Shown here: positions 22,509 through 34,106 of the stretch, piece after piece
Numbering within the stretch: position 1 is the stretch's first letter
How the letters are laid out: every line of letters starts with the position of its first letter
Source: Cervus elaphus
Taxonomy: Eukaryota > Chordata > Mammalia > Artiodactyla > Cervidae
Length of the DNA stretch: 64,000 bases
Direction of reading: 5' to 3'
Assembly (NCBI RefSeq): GCF_910594005.1
Contig: NC_057845.1
Span: forward strand, 3,782,001 to 3,846,000
Made by a program: the position numbers and the translations under genes
The notes under the pieces: model-generated
What the model saw: only the letters and a program-made list of their open reading frames with translations
Told to the model about the DNA's origin: nothing
Database searches by the model: none

Positions 22509-23487
22509 GTGAGCCAAGGTCAGGAAGCAACAGTTAGAACTGGACATGGAACAGACTGGTTCCAAATAGGAAAAGGAGTACGTTAAGGCTGTATATTGTC
22601 ACCCTGCTTATTTAACTTATATACAGAGTACATCATGAGAAACGCTGGGCTGGAAGAAGCACAAGTTGGAATCAAGATCGCCGGGAGAAATATCAATAAC
22701 CTCAGATATGCAGATGACACCACCCTTAGGGCAGAAAGTGAAGAGGAACTAAAAAGCCTCTTGATGAAAGTGAAAGAGGAGAGTGAAAAAGTTGGCTGAA
22801 AGCTTAACATTCGGAAAACTAAGATCATGGCATCTGGTCCCATCACTGCATGGGAAATAGATGGGGAAACAGTGTCAGACTTTATTTTTTGGGGCTCTGC
22901 AATCAGTGCAGATGGTGATTGCAGCCATGAAATTAAGACACTTACTCCTTTGAAGGAAAGTTATGCCCAACCTAGATAGCATATTAAAAAGCAGAGACAT
23001 TACTTTGCCAACAAAGGTCCATCTGGTCAAGGCTATGGTTTTTCCAGTGGTCATGTATGGATGTGAGAGTTGGACTGTGAAGAAAGCTGAGCGCCAAAAA
23101 ATTGATGCTTTTGAACTGTGGTGTTGGAGAAGACTCTTGAGAGTCCCTTGGACTGCAAGGAGATCCAATCAGTCCATCCTAAAGGAGATCAGTCCTGGGT
23201 GTTCATTGGAAGGACGGATGCTGAAGCTGAAACTCCAGTACTTTGGCCACCTCATGCGAAGAGTTGACTCATTGGAAAAGACCCTGATGCTGGGAGGGAT
23301 TGGGGGCAGGAGGAGAAGGGGACAACAGAGGATGAGATGGCTGGATGGTATCACTGACTCGATGGGCATGAGTTTGAGTAAACTCCAGGAGTTGGTAATG
23401 GACCGGGAGGCCTGGCGTGCTGCGATTCATGGGGTTGCAAAGAGTCGGACACAACTGAGTGACTGAACTGAACTGAAGTGAGCCAAG
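22509..23487 (+). mobile_element. BovB LINE 3' half with target duplications
   Basis: BovB 22519-23477 begins in the reverse transcriptase ('caggaagcaacagttagaac') and ends with the (actga)n 3' terminus. GTGAGCCAAG flanks it at 22509-22518 and 23478-23487. The catalytic YADD is intact at 22707-22718 and a 167-residue C-terminal frame is open at 22963-23466. It is 5'-truncated, with a frameshift and stop between the two open parts, so not active. One of the younger BovB copies here. Confidence 0.9.
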
Positions 23488-23630
23488 CAAATGCAGTGGT
23501 ATTGGCAGGACCTCGTCTCAGTGGAGGATGGCCACCCAGGTCAGCCATAACCTACCTTGATTCCACACTGGTCCCTCAAAGTGAGCTTCAGACAGCTCTC
23601 CACCTCAATCTTCTAGTTAAAACAAGTCAG

Positions 23631-23766
23631 GACTTCCCTGGTGGTCCAGTGGTTAAAACTCCTCACTCCCAATGCGGGGGCCCAAATTAGATCCCTGTTT
23701 AGGGAACTAGATCCCACATGCTGTAACTAGGACCTGGCAAACCAAGTTAAACAACAACAACAAAAC
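23631..23766 (+). mobile_element. CHR-type SINE
   Basis: Plus copy from 'aggacttccctggtggtcca' to an (aac)n tail. A weak 'aacaagt / accaagt' duplication flanks it. Confidence 0.85.
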
Positions 23767-24237
23767 CAAGTGAGTCCCAGCTACAGAAAATTCCTGGCAA
23801 CAGAGGAGGTGTTGGTGGCTTTAAAACCAGCAGTGGAGATTGAGTTAAAGAAACAGGAAGCCTGGCACAGTCAGCGGGGGAGGTTAGGTGGGAATAGGAT
23901 TAAGGGTTTAGAAAATGCGTGTTTCCTTCTGTTGTCCTCTCAAGAGCTGATAAGGGAATTTCGGAGTTTTTGAGGCGGAGGGAGCCTTGGAAAAGAATGA
24001 GGGCACTTAATCAACAAAAGAGACCTTTCCAACTCACTTTTCTCAGTGTTTGTTACACGGTATGTTTCCCCAAGGTAAAGGTGCCAAAAATAGAAATCAA
24101 AGCCCATTACATTACACTTTGACACGCTGTCATCTTCTGGCTAGGGGTCTTTGACTTTTGTTTTTCTCTTCAACCCAGGACATGAAGTGTGCCGTGATCT
24201 CTCAGATAATACTATGATACTGTGTCCAAGTAATACG
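23767..24237. other. Unassigned stretch
   Basis: A-rich single-copy-looking sequence. No gene or RNA. Confidence 0.3.
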
Positions 24238-24322
24238 CATCCTAGACAGAGCAACCTGGCGTGGTATAGTCCATGGGTCACAAAGAGTCGGACACAACTG
24301 AGCAACTGAACAGCAACAATAT
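24238..24322 (+). mobile_element. Bov-A fragment
   Basis: Only the 3' end of a Bov-tA or BovB element: 'agtccatgggtcacaaagag' to 'ctgagcaactgaacagcaac'. Confidence 0.8.
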
Positions 24323-25150
24323 GCATCTAAATAGACATCATTTGTACATAAAAATATAGATTATTAAAGCCAGGTGAGGTCAGAATTTCTGTATCAAAGG
24401 GAGTAGGTTGTGGTGACATTTTCATATTTAAGATCATTGATAGCTCAGCAAGACGTTCCTGATAAATTGTTTTCTCAGAAGATGAACCAAGGACAGATAG
24501 TTACAATTCTTCCATGGAGAGCTTTCAGAAAGAAAGAGACGCTTTCCCCATTCCTTCTAGTAAGCACTGGAGACGTTCCTTCACCTCTCTGGGCCTCAGA
24601 GTCCTTGTTAAGTGAAATGAGATAACTTTCTCAGTCTACCCTTCCTGGGTTTTCAGAAGAGCTAAAAATGAAAGAGAAAATTCAACAAGGTCAGGTGAAC
24701 AGGCATCAAGGCTGGGCTCTGGCACAAAGGTGACCATCATCTGTTCATGGATGTGCTTGCCTTCTCACCTCCTTCAGGAAAGGCAAATATTGAAGTTCAG
24801 GACCTCCCAAATTGCAGCCCTGGCTGCAATTCCATACTACTCACATTCTGTTATTTAGCAGGACTCTCAAGGATCTTTGCTTTCTTGCAAACTTTAAGTC
24901 CACTGCTGGAGGTAAGCACATGGGATCGAGAAGGCCATCACTTTATATCACAATACGAAGACTGCAATGTGGGCAGAGAAAAACAAAGCCCAAACCTGAG
25001 CTTAATGACACCTTTTAAAAGCTACTGGTCCTAGTCACATTTTTATTTGGTGCTTCTCAATTTTCCATTGGCTATAGTTGAGGAATGAATGCAGTTCAAT
25101 GATATGGTCTCTTTCAGATGCTTTCCTCTCCTCCTGCTAGTGGCCTGCAC
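24323..25150. other. Unassigned stretch
   Basis: No repeat recognised over about 830 bases. Two open frames overlap near 24747-25034 in different frames, without splice or codon evidence. Confidence 0.35.
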
Positions 25151-25154
25151 GCAT

Positions 25155-25167
25155 GTGTGCATGTGCG

Positions 25168-25198
<31 letters not shown>
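25155..25198 (+). repeat. (CA)n microsatellite, left half
   Basis: 'gtgcgcacgcgcgc' grades into about 12 CA units just before the SINE. The other half of the microsatellite lies on the far side of the SINE. Confidence 0.9.
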
Positions 25199-25199
<1 letters not shown>

Positions 25200-25405
25200 T
25201 GCTCAGTTGTTTCAGTCGTGTCCAACTCTTTGCAAGTCCATGGACTATAGGCCGCCAGGCTCCTCTGTCCATGGGGATTCTCCAGACAAGAATACTGGAG
25301 TGGGTTGCCATTTCCTACTCCAGGGGGGATCTTCCCAACCCAGGGATCGAACTTGCGTTTCCTGCATTGCAGGCAGATTCTTTACCGCTGAACCACCAGG
25401 GAAGC

Positions 25406-25406
<1 letters not shown>
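25199..25406 (-). mobile_element. Bov-tA SINE inside a (CA)n tract
   Basis: Complete minus copy (Bov-A 'tcagtcgtgtccaactcttt', head 'gaaccaccagggaagcc'). Both flanks are CA repeats, so the SINE either landed in a microsatellite or duplicated part of one. Confidence 0.9.

Positions 25407-25433
<27 letters not shown>
25407..25433 (+). repeat. (CA)n microsatellite, right half
   Basis: About 13 AC units next to the 5' end of the minus-oriented SINE, where a SINE's own tail would not be. Confidence 0.9.
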
Positions 25434-25436
<3 letters not shown>

Positions 25437-25621
25437 ATGCTTACTTAATTTATCTGTTTTCCAATCATTGCACCTGAACCGCTGCAGTCTCAGAAGCAGC
25501 ATGAAACAGCAGCAAGAATGTGAGGCTTAGAATCAAAAGGCCAGAGTGTGAATTCCAGCTCCACTTACCTGCTGGGTGGCTCAGAGCGACTCACAGTAAA
25601 GCTCTCTGTTTACTCACTTGG

Positions 25622-26245
25622 CTAGTTTCCTACTGCTGTACATTACCACAAATGTGGTAAGACTCATTTGTCGTCTTAGAATTCTGGAGATCAGAAGTTC
25701 TGCAATTGCCTTCCCTGGGCTGAAGTGCTCTGTTGGCAGGCCCATGGTCCTTCTGGGGCTCCGGCGGGGAGTCAGCCTCTCTGCTCCCTCCAGCTTCGAA
25801 GGCCGTATTTCCGGCATTTCATGGCTTTTGACTGTCTCTTCCATCTTCAAAGCCAGCAGCTTAACATCTTGCTTCAGCAGTCACGTTTCCTTCTTTCCCG
25901 TTGAATCTCCCCGCCTTACCTACCTTTTTTTTTTCTTTCTGGCCATGCCCGGCGGTATGTGGGATCTTAGATCCCTGACCAGCAACCGAACACGTGCCCC
26001 CTGCAGTGGAAGCCTGGAGTCTTAACAACTGGACCACCAGTGTAGTCCCTCCATCCACCTTCCTTTTATAAGAAGATTTGTGATGGTATTTAGTGCCCAT
26101 CTGGATAATCCAGGATAATAGCTTCAAGACATTTAACTTGATCACATCCGCAACAGCTCTTTTTCCATATAAGATAATAGTCACAGAGTCCAGGAATGAG
26201 GGCATGGACATCTTTGGGGGCCATTTCAGCCTTCCGTACTCATTT
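25622..26245. repeat. Old interspersed repeat, family unresolved, split by a SINE
   Basis: The left part contains 'tactgctgtacattaccaca' and 'agaattctggagatcagaag', typical of a common mammalian interspersed element. The right part resumes after the 25922-26048 SINE ('ttaacttgatcacatccgca'). I recognise it as repetitive but cannot name the family safely. Confidence 0.5.
25922..26048 (-). mobile_element. CHR-type SINE
   Basis: Minus copy with T-run at the left, 'gatccctgaccagcaaccga' and head end 'ggaccaccagtgtagtccc'. Confidence 0.85.
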
Positions 26246-26282
26246 ATTAAGATAGTAACGCCTATCCTAAAGAACACAGAAG

Positions 26283-26515
26283 TTCATTTTTATTTAGTTT
26301 TTATTTTCAGCTGTGCTGGCTCTGAGTTGCGGCACTCAGGCTCATCCTTGTGGTGTGTGCACTTTCTCTAGTTGTGGCTCGCAGGCTTTAGTTTCTCTGT
26401 AGCATGTGGAATCTTAGTTCCCCATCCATGAATTGAACCCACATCCCCTGCATTGGAAGGTGGATTCTTAGCCACTGGACTAGGGAAGTGGGAAGTCCCA
26501 CTAGGGAAGTCCCAG
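26283..26515 (-). mobile_element. CHR-2-type SINE with duplicated end
   Basis: Minus copy: 'ttcagctgtgctggctctga' to the head 'gccactggactagggaagt'. The head end is duplicated: 'actagggaagt' occurs twice within about 25 bases at 26478-26512. Confidence 0.8.
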
Positions 26516-26629
26516 GACACAAAAATTTTAAAAGGCTAATGCACCTAGTAGAATTCAATAAATGCCATCAAGTTTGGAAGAGGGAGAGATTGCCTTTCCA
26601 TTGGTCAGTCTCTACTGATGGACACAATT

Positions 26630-27266
26630 AAGAATGACAGAGCCACAAGGAGATCCAACCAGTCCATCCTAAAGGAAATCAACCCTGAATATTCACTGGA
26701 AGGACGGATGCTGAAATTGAAGCTCCAATACTTTGGTGAGCTGATGCAGAGAGCTGACTCATTAGAAAAGACCCTGATGCTGGAAAAGATTGATGGGCGG
26801 AGGAAAAGGGGGCAACAGAAGATGAGATGGTTGGATGGCATTACTGACTCAACAGACCTGAGTCTCAGCAAACTCAGGGAGACAGTGAAAGACAGGGAGG
26901 CCTAGCATGCTGCAGTCCAGGGGGTCACAAAGAGTTGTATACAACTCAGTGACTGAACAACAACAATGTTAAAGGGAGCAAAAGCATGAGGAAAAAAATA
27001 GATTTTTCTAGGACACGTATGTAAAGATATTTAAAAAAGGAAATATTCACAAGCCCAATTTATTTTCTAAACGTACAATGCTATTCTACTTACCATGGCA
27101 GTTAGTATGACAATATTTTTAATGCCTCTCATCCCTATTTATTAATGTTTTGGTCTTTGTTATGAGGTTTTTTGGTTGTTTTGCTTTGTTTCATTTGTTT
27201 GTAATTTGATTAATGGAAATATATTTAAATCTACAAAAAAAAAAAAAAAAAAGGATGACAGAGCCA
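26630..27266 (+). mobile_element. Polyadenylated retrocopy holding a BovB 3' end plus extra sequence
   Basis: Target duplications at 26630-26645 and 27251-27266 match at 15 of 16 bases (AAGAATGACAGAGCCA / AAGGATGACAGAGCCA). Between them lie a BovB 3' end (26646-26967), 267 bases of non-BovB sequence (26968-27234) and 18 As (27235-27252). BovB does not normally end in poly(A). The poly(A) tail, the duplication length and the TCTT/AATT nick site all fit insertion by the L1 machinery of a processed transcript containing BovB. Confidence 0.75.
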
Positions 27267-27390
27267 GGGCTAATCTGGACTGGGGAGTAATCAAGGGCTG
27301 AGTTGGCTATAGAAGCCAGTGATCTTGGCCGCAGAATGACTCCAGGAGCAAAGTTCAGAGGAAGGCAGAGATGCTTCAGGAAAGAGACCC

Positions 27391-27520
27391 AGGGGTTTCC
27401 CTGGAGGTCCAGTGGTTAGGACTCGGGGCTCTCACTGCTGTTGGGTTGGGTTCAATCCATGGTTGGGGACCTAAGATCCCATCAGATCCCACAAGCCATG
27501 CCCCACCCCAAAAAAAGACA
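27391..27520 (+). mobile_element. CHR-type SINE
   Basis: Plus copy from 'ggtttccctggaggtccagt' to an A-rich end near 27513. Confidence 0.85.
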
Positions 27521-27632
27521 CCTAGATGTTCATGACCAGGGATGTCAAGGCTTTCTGACCTTGTTTGACTTTGATGTGGATTCATTTCTCCCAAGTGGGA
27601 AGACTATTATTTTTACCCACTAGAGATCGAAT

Positions 27633-27833
27633 AGTGTTTTCCTGGTGACTCAGTGGTAAAGAATCCACCTGCCAATGCAGGAGAGACAGGAGACATGGGA
27701 AGATCCCCTGGAGAAGGAAATGGTAACCCACTCCAGTATTCGTGCCTGGGAAATCCCATGGACAGAGGAGGCTGGAGGGCTACAGTCCATGGGGGGCTCA
27801 CAAAGAGTTGGACATGACTGAGCACACGCACTC
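27633..27833 (+). mobile_element. Bov-tA SINE
   Basis: Plus copy with head 'ttttcctggtgactcagtgg' and Bov-A end 'ttggacatgactgagcacac'. Confidence 0.9.
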
Positions 27834-28488
27834 CTAGTACCTGGTTACCCTATGATGCTGGGAAGTGTCATGTTGAAAACCACCATCAAGAAGAGTCTTC
27901 ATGCATTTGGGGCTCCAGCTCCAGCCACATCAGCAAACATCTTCTCCCTTTTCCTTGAGCTGGATGTTCACCAGGCAGTTATGATGCTATTATACAGGAA
28001 GAGAAGACATAAACATCTTTTGTTCTGCAGAAGGAAGTGTGGTCATGTGCCCAGTGGGCTATTAATCCTTACTTAATCCTTCTTCCCCAGGAAGATTTAT
28101 TATCCTGGGGAATGCGAGTACTCTTCGGCATCCTTAAGGCAGGGGGCTGGGCCAGTGGGTGCAGCCACTTCCCTGGAATTCTAATTGTCACCCTCCTTCT
28201 GGTCTCTGAGGCAGAGCTGCCAGTGCTCAGAGACGGAGGTGTGTTGGGAATTCCATGGGAGCGGCCAGGAAGAATGGAATCCTAGGCCTACGGTCGGAGA
28301 GGGGGCAAGGCCTGGTGAGGAGCTCCCCTAGGGAACACGTGGGTCCCCCAGGTTCAGTCATGAGATGAGGATTTGCCACTGGGCTCCCCCCGATGCACCT
28401 GTGAATTCTAATCACAAGAGCTTGATGTATTTATTATTTGATGAATTGCCTGAGCCTGACTGATACTGTTTCAGTCTCCATAAGGGAG
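27834..28488. other. Unassigned stretch
   Basis: Single-copy-looking, with no recognised repeat or gene. Short overlapping open frames only. Confidence 0.35.
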
Positions 28489-28711
28489 AAGGGCTTCCCA
28501 GGTGTCACTAGTGGTAAAGAACCCACCTGCCAATGCAGGAGATGTAAGAGACGTGGATTCGATCCCTGGATAGGGAAGATCCCCTGGAGAAGGGAATGGT
28601 AACCCACTCCAGTATTCTTGCCTGGAGAATCCCATGGACAGAGGAGCCTGGCAGGCTACAGCATGGGGTCGCAAAGTCAGAGTCAACTGAAGCGACTTAG
28701 CAGGCACACAC
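28489..28711 (+). mobile_element. Bov-tA SINE
   Basis: Plus copy from 'gggcttcccaggtgtcacta' to 'gaagcgacttagcaggcaca'. Confidence 0.92.
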
Positions 28712-28911
28712 TCAAGGGAGTAAAATGAGGCTTCCATGAGGCTCTTATTCCCGTTCCAGGTGCTTCTCCAGACGTCCCTCCGTGGACCCTTCTGGTAACT
28801 CAGCAGGTGACTGACATGCAACGTCAGAGGTCTCATTCTTTCTTCTTCACCCCACAGGAACTGGGCCCAGAGAGCTTGAGTGGTTTCTCAGAGTTACACA
28901 GACTCAGACCC

Positions 28912-31057
28912 AGACCCAGAGCTGACTGTGGCTTAGATCATGAACTCCTTATTGCCAAATTTAAACTTAAATTGAAGAAAATAGGGAAAACCACTAGACC
29001 ATTCAGGTATGACCTAAATCAAATCCCTGATGATTATACAGTGAAAGTGACAAATAAATCCAAGGGATTAGATTTGATAGAGTGCCTGAAGAACTATGGA
29101 CGTAGCTTCATGATATTGTACGGGAGGCGGTGATCAAGACCATCCCCAAGAAAAAGAAATGCAAAAAGTCAAAATGGTTATCTGAGGAGGCTTTACAGCT
29201 AGCTAAGAAAAGAAAAGAAGCAAAAGGTAAAGGAGAGAAGAAAAGCTATACCCATCTGAATGCAGAGTTCCAAAGAATAGCACGGAGAGATAAGAAAGCC
29301 TTCCTCAGTGATCAATGCAAAGAAATAGAGGAAAATAATAGAATGGGAAAGACTAGAGATCTCTTCAAGAAAATAAGAGATACTAAGGGAACATTTCATG
29401 CCAAACAGGCACAATAAAGGACAGAAATGGTATGGACCTAACAGAAGCAGAAGATATTAAGAAGAGGTGGCAAGAATACACAGAAGAACTATAAAAAAAA
29501 GATCTAATGACCCCAGATAACCATGATGGTGTGATCACTCACCTAGAGCCAGACATCCTGGAATTCGAAGTCAAATGGGCCTTAGGAAGCATCACTACAA
29601 ACAAAGCTAGTAGAGGTGATGGAATTCCAGTTAAGCTATTTCAAATCCTGAAAGATGATAATGTGAAAGTGCTGCACTCAATATGCCAGCAAATTTGGGA
29701 AACTCAGCAGTGGCCACAGGACTGGAAAAGGTCAGTTTTCATTCCAATCCCAAAGAAAGGCAATGCCAAAGAATGTCCAAACTACCATGCAATTGCACTC
29801 ATCTCACATGCTAACAAAGTAGTGCTCAAAATTCTCCAAGCCAGGCTTCAACAGTACGTGAACCATGAACTTCTAGATGTTCAACCTTGTTTTAGAAAAA
29901 GCAGAAGAAACAGAGATCAAATTGCCAGCATCCATTGGATCATAGAAAAATCAAGAGAGTTCCAGAAAAAACATCTACTTCTGCTTTATTGATTATGCCA
30001 AAGCCTTTGACTGTGTGGATAGCAACACACTGTGGAAAATTCTTCAAGAGATGGGAATACCAGACCACCTTACCTGCCTTCTGAGAAATCTGTATGCAGG
30101 TCAAGAAGCAACAGTTAGAACTCGACATAGAACAACAGACTGGTTCCAAATAAGAAAAATAGTACATCAAGGCTGTATATAGTCACCCTGCTTATTTAAC
30201 TTATATGCAGAGTACATCATGCAAAATGCTGGGCTGAATGAAGCACAAGCTGGAATCAAGATTACCGGGAGAAATATCAATAATCTCAGATATGCAGATG
30301 ACACCACCCTTATGGCAGAAAGTGAAGGGAACTAAAGAGGCTCTTGATGAAAATGAAAAAGAGAGTGAAAAACCTTGCTTGGAACTCAACATTAAAGAAA
30401 TTAAGATCACAGCATCGGGTCCCACACTTCATGGCAATGGGGAAACAATTGAAACAGTGACAGATTTTATTTTGGGGGCTCCAAAATCACTGCAGATGGT
30501 GACTGCAGCCATGAAATTAAAAGACGCTTACTGCTTGGAAGGAAAGTTATGAAAACCTAGACAGCATATTAAAAAACAGAGTCATCACTTTGTTGACAAA
30601 GGTCGGTCTAGTCAAAGCTATGGTTTTTCCAGTAGTCAAGTATGGATGTGAAAGTTGGACCATAAAGAAGGCTGAGTGCCAAAAAACTGATTCTTTTGAA
30701 CTATGATGTTGGAGAAGACTCTTGAGAGTCCCTGGGACTGCAAGGAGATCAACCTAGTCAATCCTAAAGGAAATCAATCCTGAATATTCACTGGAAGGAC
30801 TGATGCTGAAGCTGAAGCTCCAATACTTTGACCACCTAATGAGCCGACTCATTGGAAAAGACCCTGATGCTGGGAAAGATTGAAGGTAGGAGGAGAAGGG
30901 GACGACAGAGGATGAGATGGTTGGATGGCATCACCAACTCGGACGTGAGTTTGAGCAAGCTCCAGGAGTTGGTGATGGACAGGGAGACCTGGCATGCTGC
31001 AGTCCATAGGGTCACAGAGTTGAAGATAACTGAGTGACTGAACTGAACTGAACTGAT
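28912..31057 (+). mobile_element. Long BovB LINE copy, inactive
   Basis: Runs from just after the endonuclease domain ('CGLDHELLIAKFKLKL', about 28920) through the linker (29130-29417) and fingers region 'KWALGSITTNKASRGDGIPV' (in 29507-29992). It passes the catalytic YADD at 30291-30302 and ends at the (actga)n 3' end. Several frameshifts and stops split it into at least four open pieces. The YADD motif is intact, unlike in the 13.1-kb copy. Confidence 0.92.
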
Positions 31058-32500
31058 TGTTCCTAAAGGATATTTTCTCTAGATATAGAATTCTGGGCTA
31101 ACAATTCTTTAACCAATTTACTATTCTACTGTTTTCTGGCCTCTGTGGTTTCTGGTGACAAATCCTTCGTCATAGTTCCCCTATATATATATACATGCTA
31201 GAGACATAAGAAATGTGGGTTCGATCCCTGGGTCAGGAAGATCCCCTGGGGGGAGGGCATGGCAACCCACTCCAGTATTCTTGCCTGGGCAATCCCATGG
31301 ACAGAGCAGTCCATAGAATCACAAAGAGTCGGAGTCAATTGAAGCAACTTAGCATGCATGTACGCAAGGGAGTGAAGTGAGGCAACCATCACACTCACTC
31401 CCTGTAGGTATATATATTTATATATATAAATACAACTGTTTACCAATGAGCCTCTTGGAAAGCCCCATATATAATATGTTACTTATTTCTGGCTGCTTTC
31501 AAGAATTTTCTATCACGTTTCGTTTTCAATTTTTTTATTATGATATGTTTAGGCATAATTCCCATTTTGTTTATCCTGTTTGAGGTCTATTGAGCTTCTT
31601 GCATCTACAAATATATATTTTTCACCAAATTTAGGATATTTCAGTAATTAATTCTTCACATATTTTGCTTCCACTTTAGTTTCCTTCCTCCCGTCTTTTG
31701 GTGCTCCAACAACAAGAATGTTAGAAATATTTATCTTTGTTCCACAAGCAGCTGAGACTGTTAAATTTGTTTTTAATCATTTTTGTCTTTATCCTTCAGA
31801 TTTAATCTATCTTAATCTTAAACTTAATCTATCTTCAAGTTCACTGACTTTGCCATCTCCACTCTGCTACTGAATCCATTCAATGAATATTTTAATTTCA
31901 GATATTGCTATTTTTGTCTCTAAAATTTCTCTTACACTCTTTTTTAGTAGTTTCTGTTATCTGCTGACCACTTCTACTTTCCATTTGAGGGTGTTTACCT
32001 TATGGGCCTGGTTCTAATAACTATTTACGATATATACTTAAAGTATTTGTCTTATGATTGCCACATCTGGGCCATCTCAGGATTAGCATCATTAATTGTC
32101 TTTTCGTTGAAGAAATGGTGTCATTTTCCTGATTCTTTGTATGTCAAGTAAGTTTTCACTGTATCCTGTACATTTTGAATATTATGCTGTAAAACTCTAA
32201 TCTTGTTTAAAACAAGCAAAAAACTTCCACAGAATGCTGGCTTTTGTTCTGTTGTGTTTATTCTGTTTATACAGGCAGCCAACCCATTTGGGTTCAGATC
32301 ATAAGTGCTGTCTTGTCTTCTGTTTCTGGGGTTCCATTGTCAGGCCAGTGGTCAAAACCTTTGCAGCACTGGACATTCTGCTGTCTGCCCTGGACATTCA
32401 CAACTCTGGGCCAAGCTCAAGGTTTGCATGGGTTCACACAAAGAATTATCCAGCTCTCTCCTCCTACTTCCTAGCTCTCTGGACTCCCTTTTCTTGTCTT
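31058..32500 (-). mobile_element. Old L1 5'-region sequence, minus strand
   Basis: T-rich sequence matching the old mammalian L1 5' region on the reverse strand: 'ttttctggcctctgtggttt', 'ggctgctttcaagaattttc', 'ttgaggtctattgagcttct' and 'tttggtgctccaacaacaag'. The right boundary is vague. Interrupted by a Bov-tA fragment at 31198-31365. Confidence 0.6.
31198..31365 (+). mobile_element. Bov-tA SINE, 5' truncated
   Basis: Plus copy lacking the first part of the head, from 'agaaatgtgggttcgatccc' to 'gaagcaacttagcatgc'. Short (TA)n runs lie on both sides (about 31183 and 31411). Confidence 0.88.
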
Positions 32501-33035
32501 CTGGCCAGAAGATAAGATTTTTCTCAGAATTTATGATCACAACTAGGCTGCCTTCTGATCAAAGTTGGGACATGAAAGGGAGAAAAATGAGAAATTTACC
32601 CCTGAATGAGTCATTCTTCAAGTTTTGTCTCCCCTTCCCAGTCTGATTGCTATTACCTGAGAGTCCTCTAGTAGTGACTCATTTTGTCCAGCATTTTGGC
32701 TGTAATCAATGGGAGAGATAGACTTAAGAGGGTACAGTCCAGGAGAGGAATCCGCACCAGAAGAGGAAGCTGATCTTTCTTGCATTGAGGTTATTTTTAA
32801 AAGCACTTCAGATACTGTTGGATATACCTAATATATCCTTCTCTCATCCCCCTTTCCTCCTTCCATGTCCAGAAAAACACCAGCCTGAACTTGGACTTCA
32901 TTGCTCCCATGTGTTTCATGCTTTTAATATGTATAATACAAAGATTGTGTAGTATAGTCTTACAACTTTTTAAACATTATATAAAATGGCCTCATAACAT
33001 AAATGCCTAGTATATAGTCAACTTCTATAAATGTT
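32501..33035. other. Unassigned stretch
   Basis: AT-rich, possibly a continuation of old L1 sequence. Nothing specific recognised. Confidence 0.3.
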
Positions 33036-33191
33036 CCATAGTTGCTTGCTGCTGCTGCTGCTAAGTCGCTTCAGTCGTGTCCGACTCTTTGCGACCCCAT
33101 GGCCTGCAGCCTACCAGGCTCCTCCATTCATGGGATTTTCCAGGCAAGAGTACCGGAGTGGGTTGCCATTGCCTTCTCCCCATAGTTGCTT
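33036..33191 (-). mobile_element. Bov-A2 SINE monomer with target duplications
   Basis: Bov-A2 unit 33048-33179 in minus orientation, starting with (gct)n and 'aagtcgcttcagtcgtgtcc'. CCATAGTTGCTT flanks it at 33036-33047 and 33180-33191. Confidence 0.9.
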
Positions 33192-33266
33192 AGAAAGAAC
33201 ATATATGCTCTATTATTGAGTGTAGAATTACATGTATGATTATTGCTCAAGCTTATTCATTGTATG

Positions 33267-33471
33267 GGCTTCCCAGGTGGTGCACCGCCTGCCAATGCAG
33301 GGGATGTAAGAGACCCAAGTTTGATCCCTAAGTAGGGAAGATACCCTGGAGAAAGGAATGACTACCTACTCCAGGATTCTTGCCTGGAGAATTTCACAGA
33401 CAGAGGAGCCTGTTGGGCTACAGTCCATACGGTGGCAAAGAGCTGGACAAGACTGAAGTGACAGCACACAC
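33267..33471 (+). mobile_element. Bov-tA SINE
   Basis: Plus copy from 'gggcttcccaggtggtgcac' to 'gactgaagtgacagcacac'. Confidence 0.9.
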
Positions 33472-33687
33472 AGAGGCTTTCATTGCATTGTTCAAATCTC
33501 CTAAAATCTTACTACTTTTCTGTCTTCCTGCTTTATCGATTACCATGGAAGATATGTTAAAATCTCCCACCATGACTATGAATTTGCCAATATTTCCCTG
33601 TAATTATGTAAGTTTCTGCAATATATATTTTAAGGTGACCTTGTTAGGTGCAATCCAGGGGGACATATCATGTGTGTATTTGTGTGT

Positions 33688-33800
33688 TGGTCACTCAGTC
33701 GTGTCCGACTCTTTGTGACCCCATGGACTGTAGCCCACCAGGCTCCTCTGTCCATGGAATTCTCCAGGCAAGAACACTGGAGTGAGTGGCCATTCTCTTC
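33688..33800 (-). mobile_element. Bov-A fragment
   Basis: Minus Bov-A body only, 'cactcagtcgtgtccgactc' to 'gagtgagtggccattctctt'. The tRNA head is absent; the next SINE follows at once. Confidence 0.85.
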
Positions 33801-33802
33801 TT

Positions 33803-34106
33803 TAAATTTACTTATTTATTATTTATTTTCGGCTGCACTGGGTCTTTGCTGCTGCGTGCACACCCACTCTCCCTAGTTGCGGTATTCGGGGGTTACTCTC
33901 CAGTTGCGGTGCTCAGGTTTCTCGTGATGCACAGCACAGGCTCCAGGGCACGCGGGCTTCAGTAGTTGTGGCACATGGGCACAGTACTTTTGGCACACGG
34001 GCTCAGCCACTCTGTGACATGTGGAATCTTCCCAGATCAGGGATCGAACCCATGTCCCCTGCATTGGCAGGTAGATTTTTAGCACTGAGCCACCAGGGAA
34101 GTCCCA
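33803..34106 (-). mobile_element. CHR-2-type SINE, long form
   Basis: Minus copy: 'ttatttattttcggctgcac', repeated 'gttgcggt' body, B-box-like 'cagggatcgaacccatgtcc', end 'gagccaccagggaagtccc'. Confidence 0.92.

Noticed and set aside
13138..31057. An active, self-mobile BovB LINE
   Set aside because: The two longest copies (13138-15488 and 28912-31057) lack the start of the element and carry several stops and frameshifts. The first also has a changed catalytic motif.
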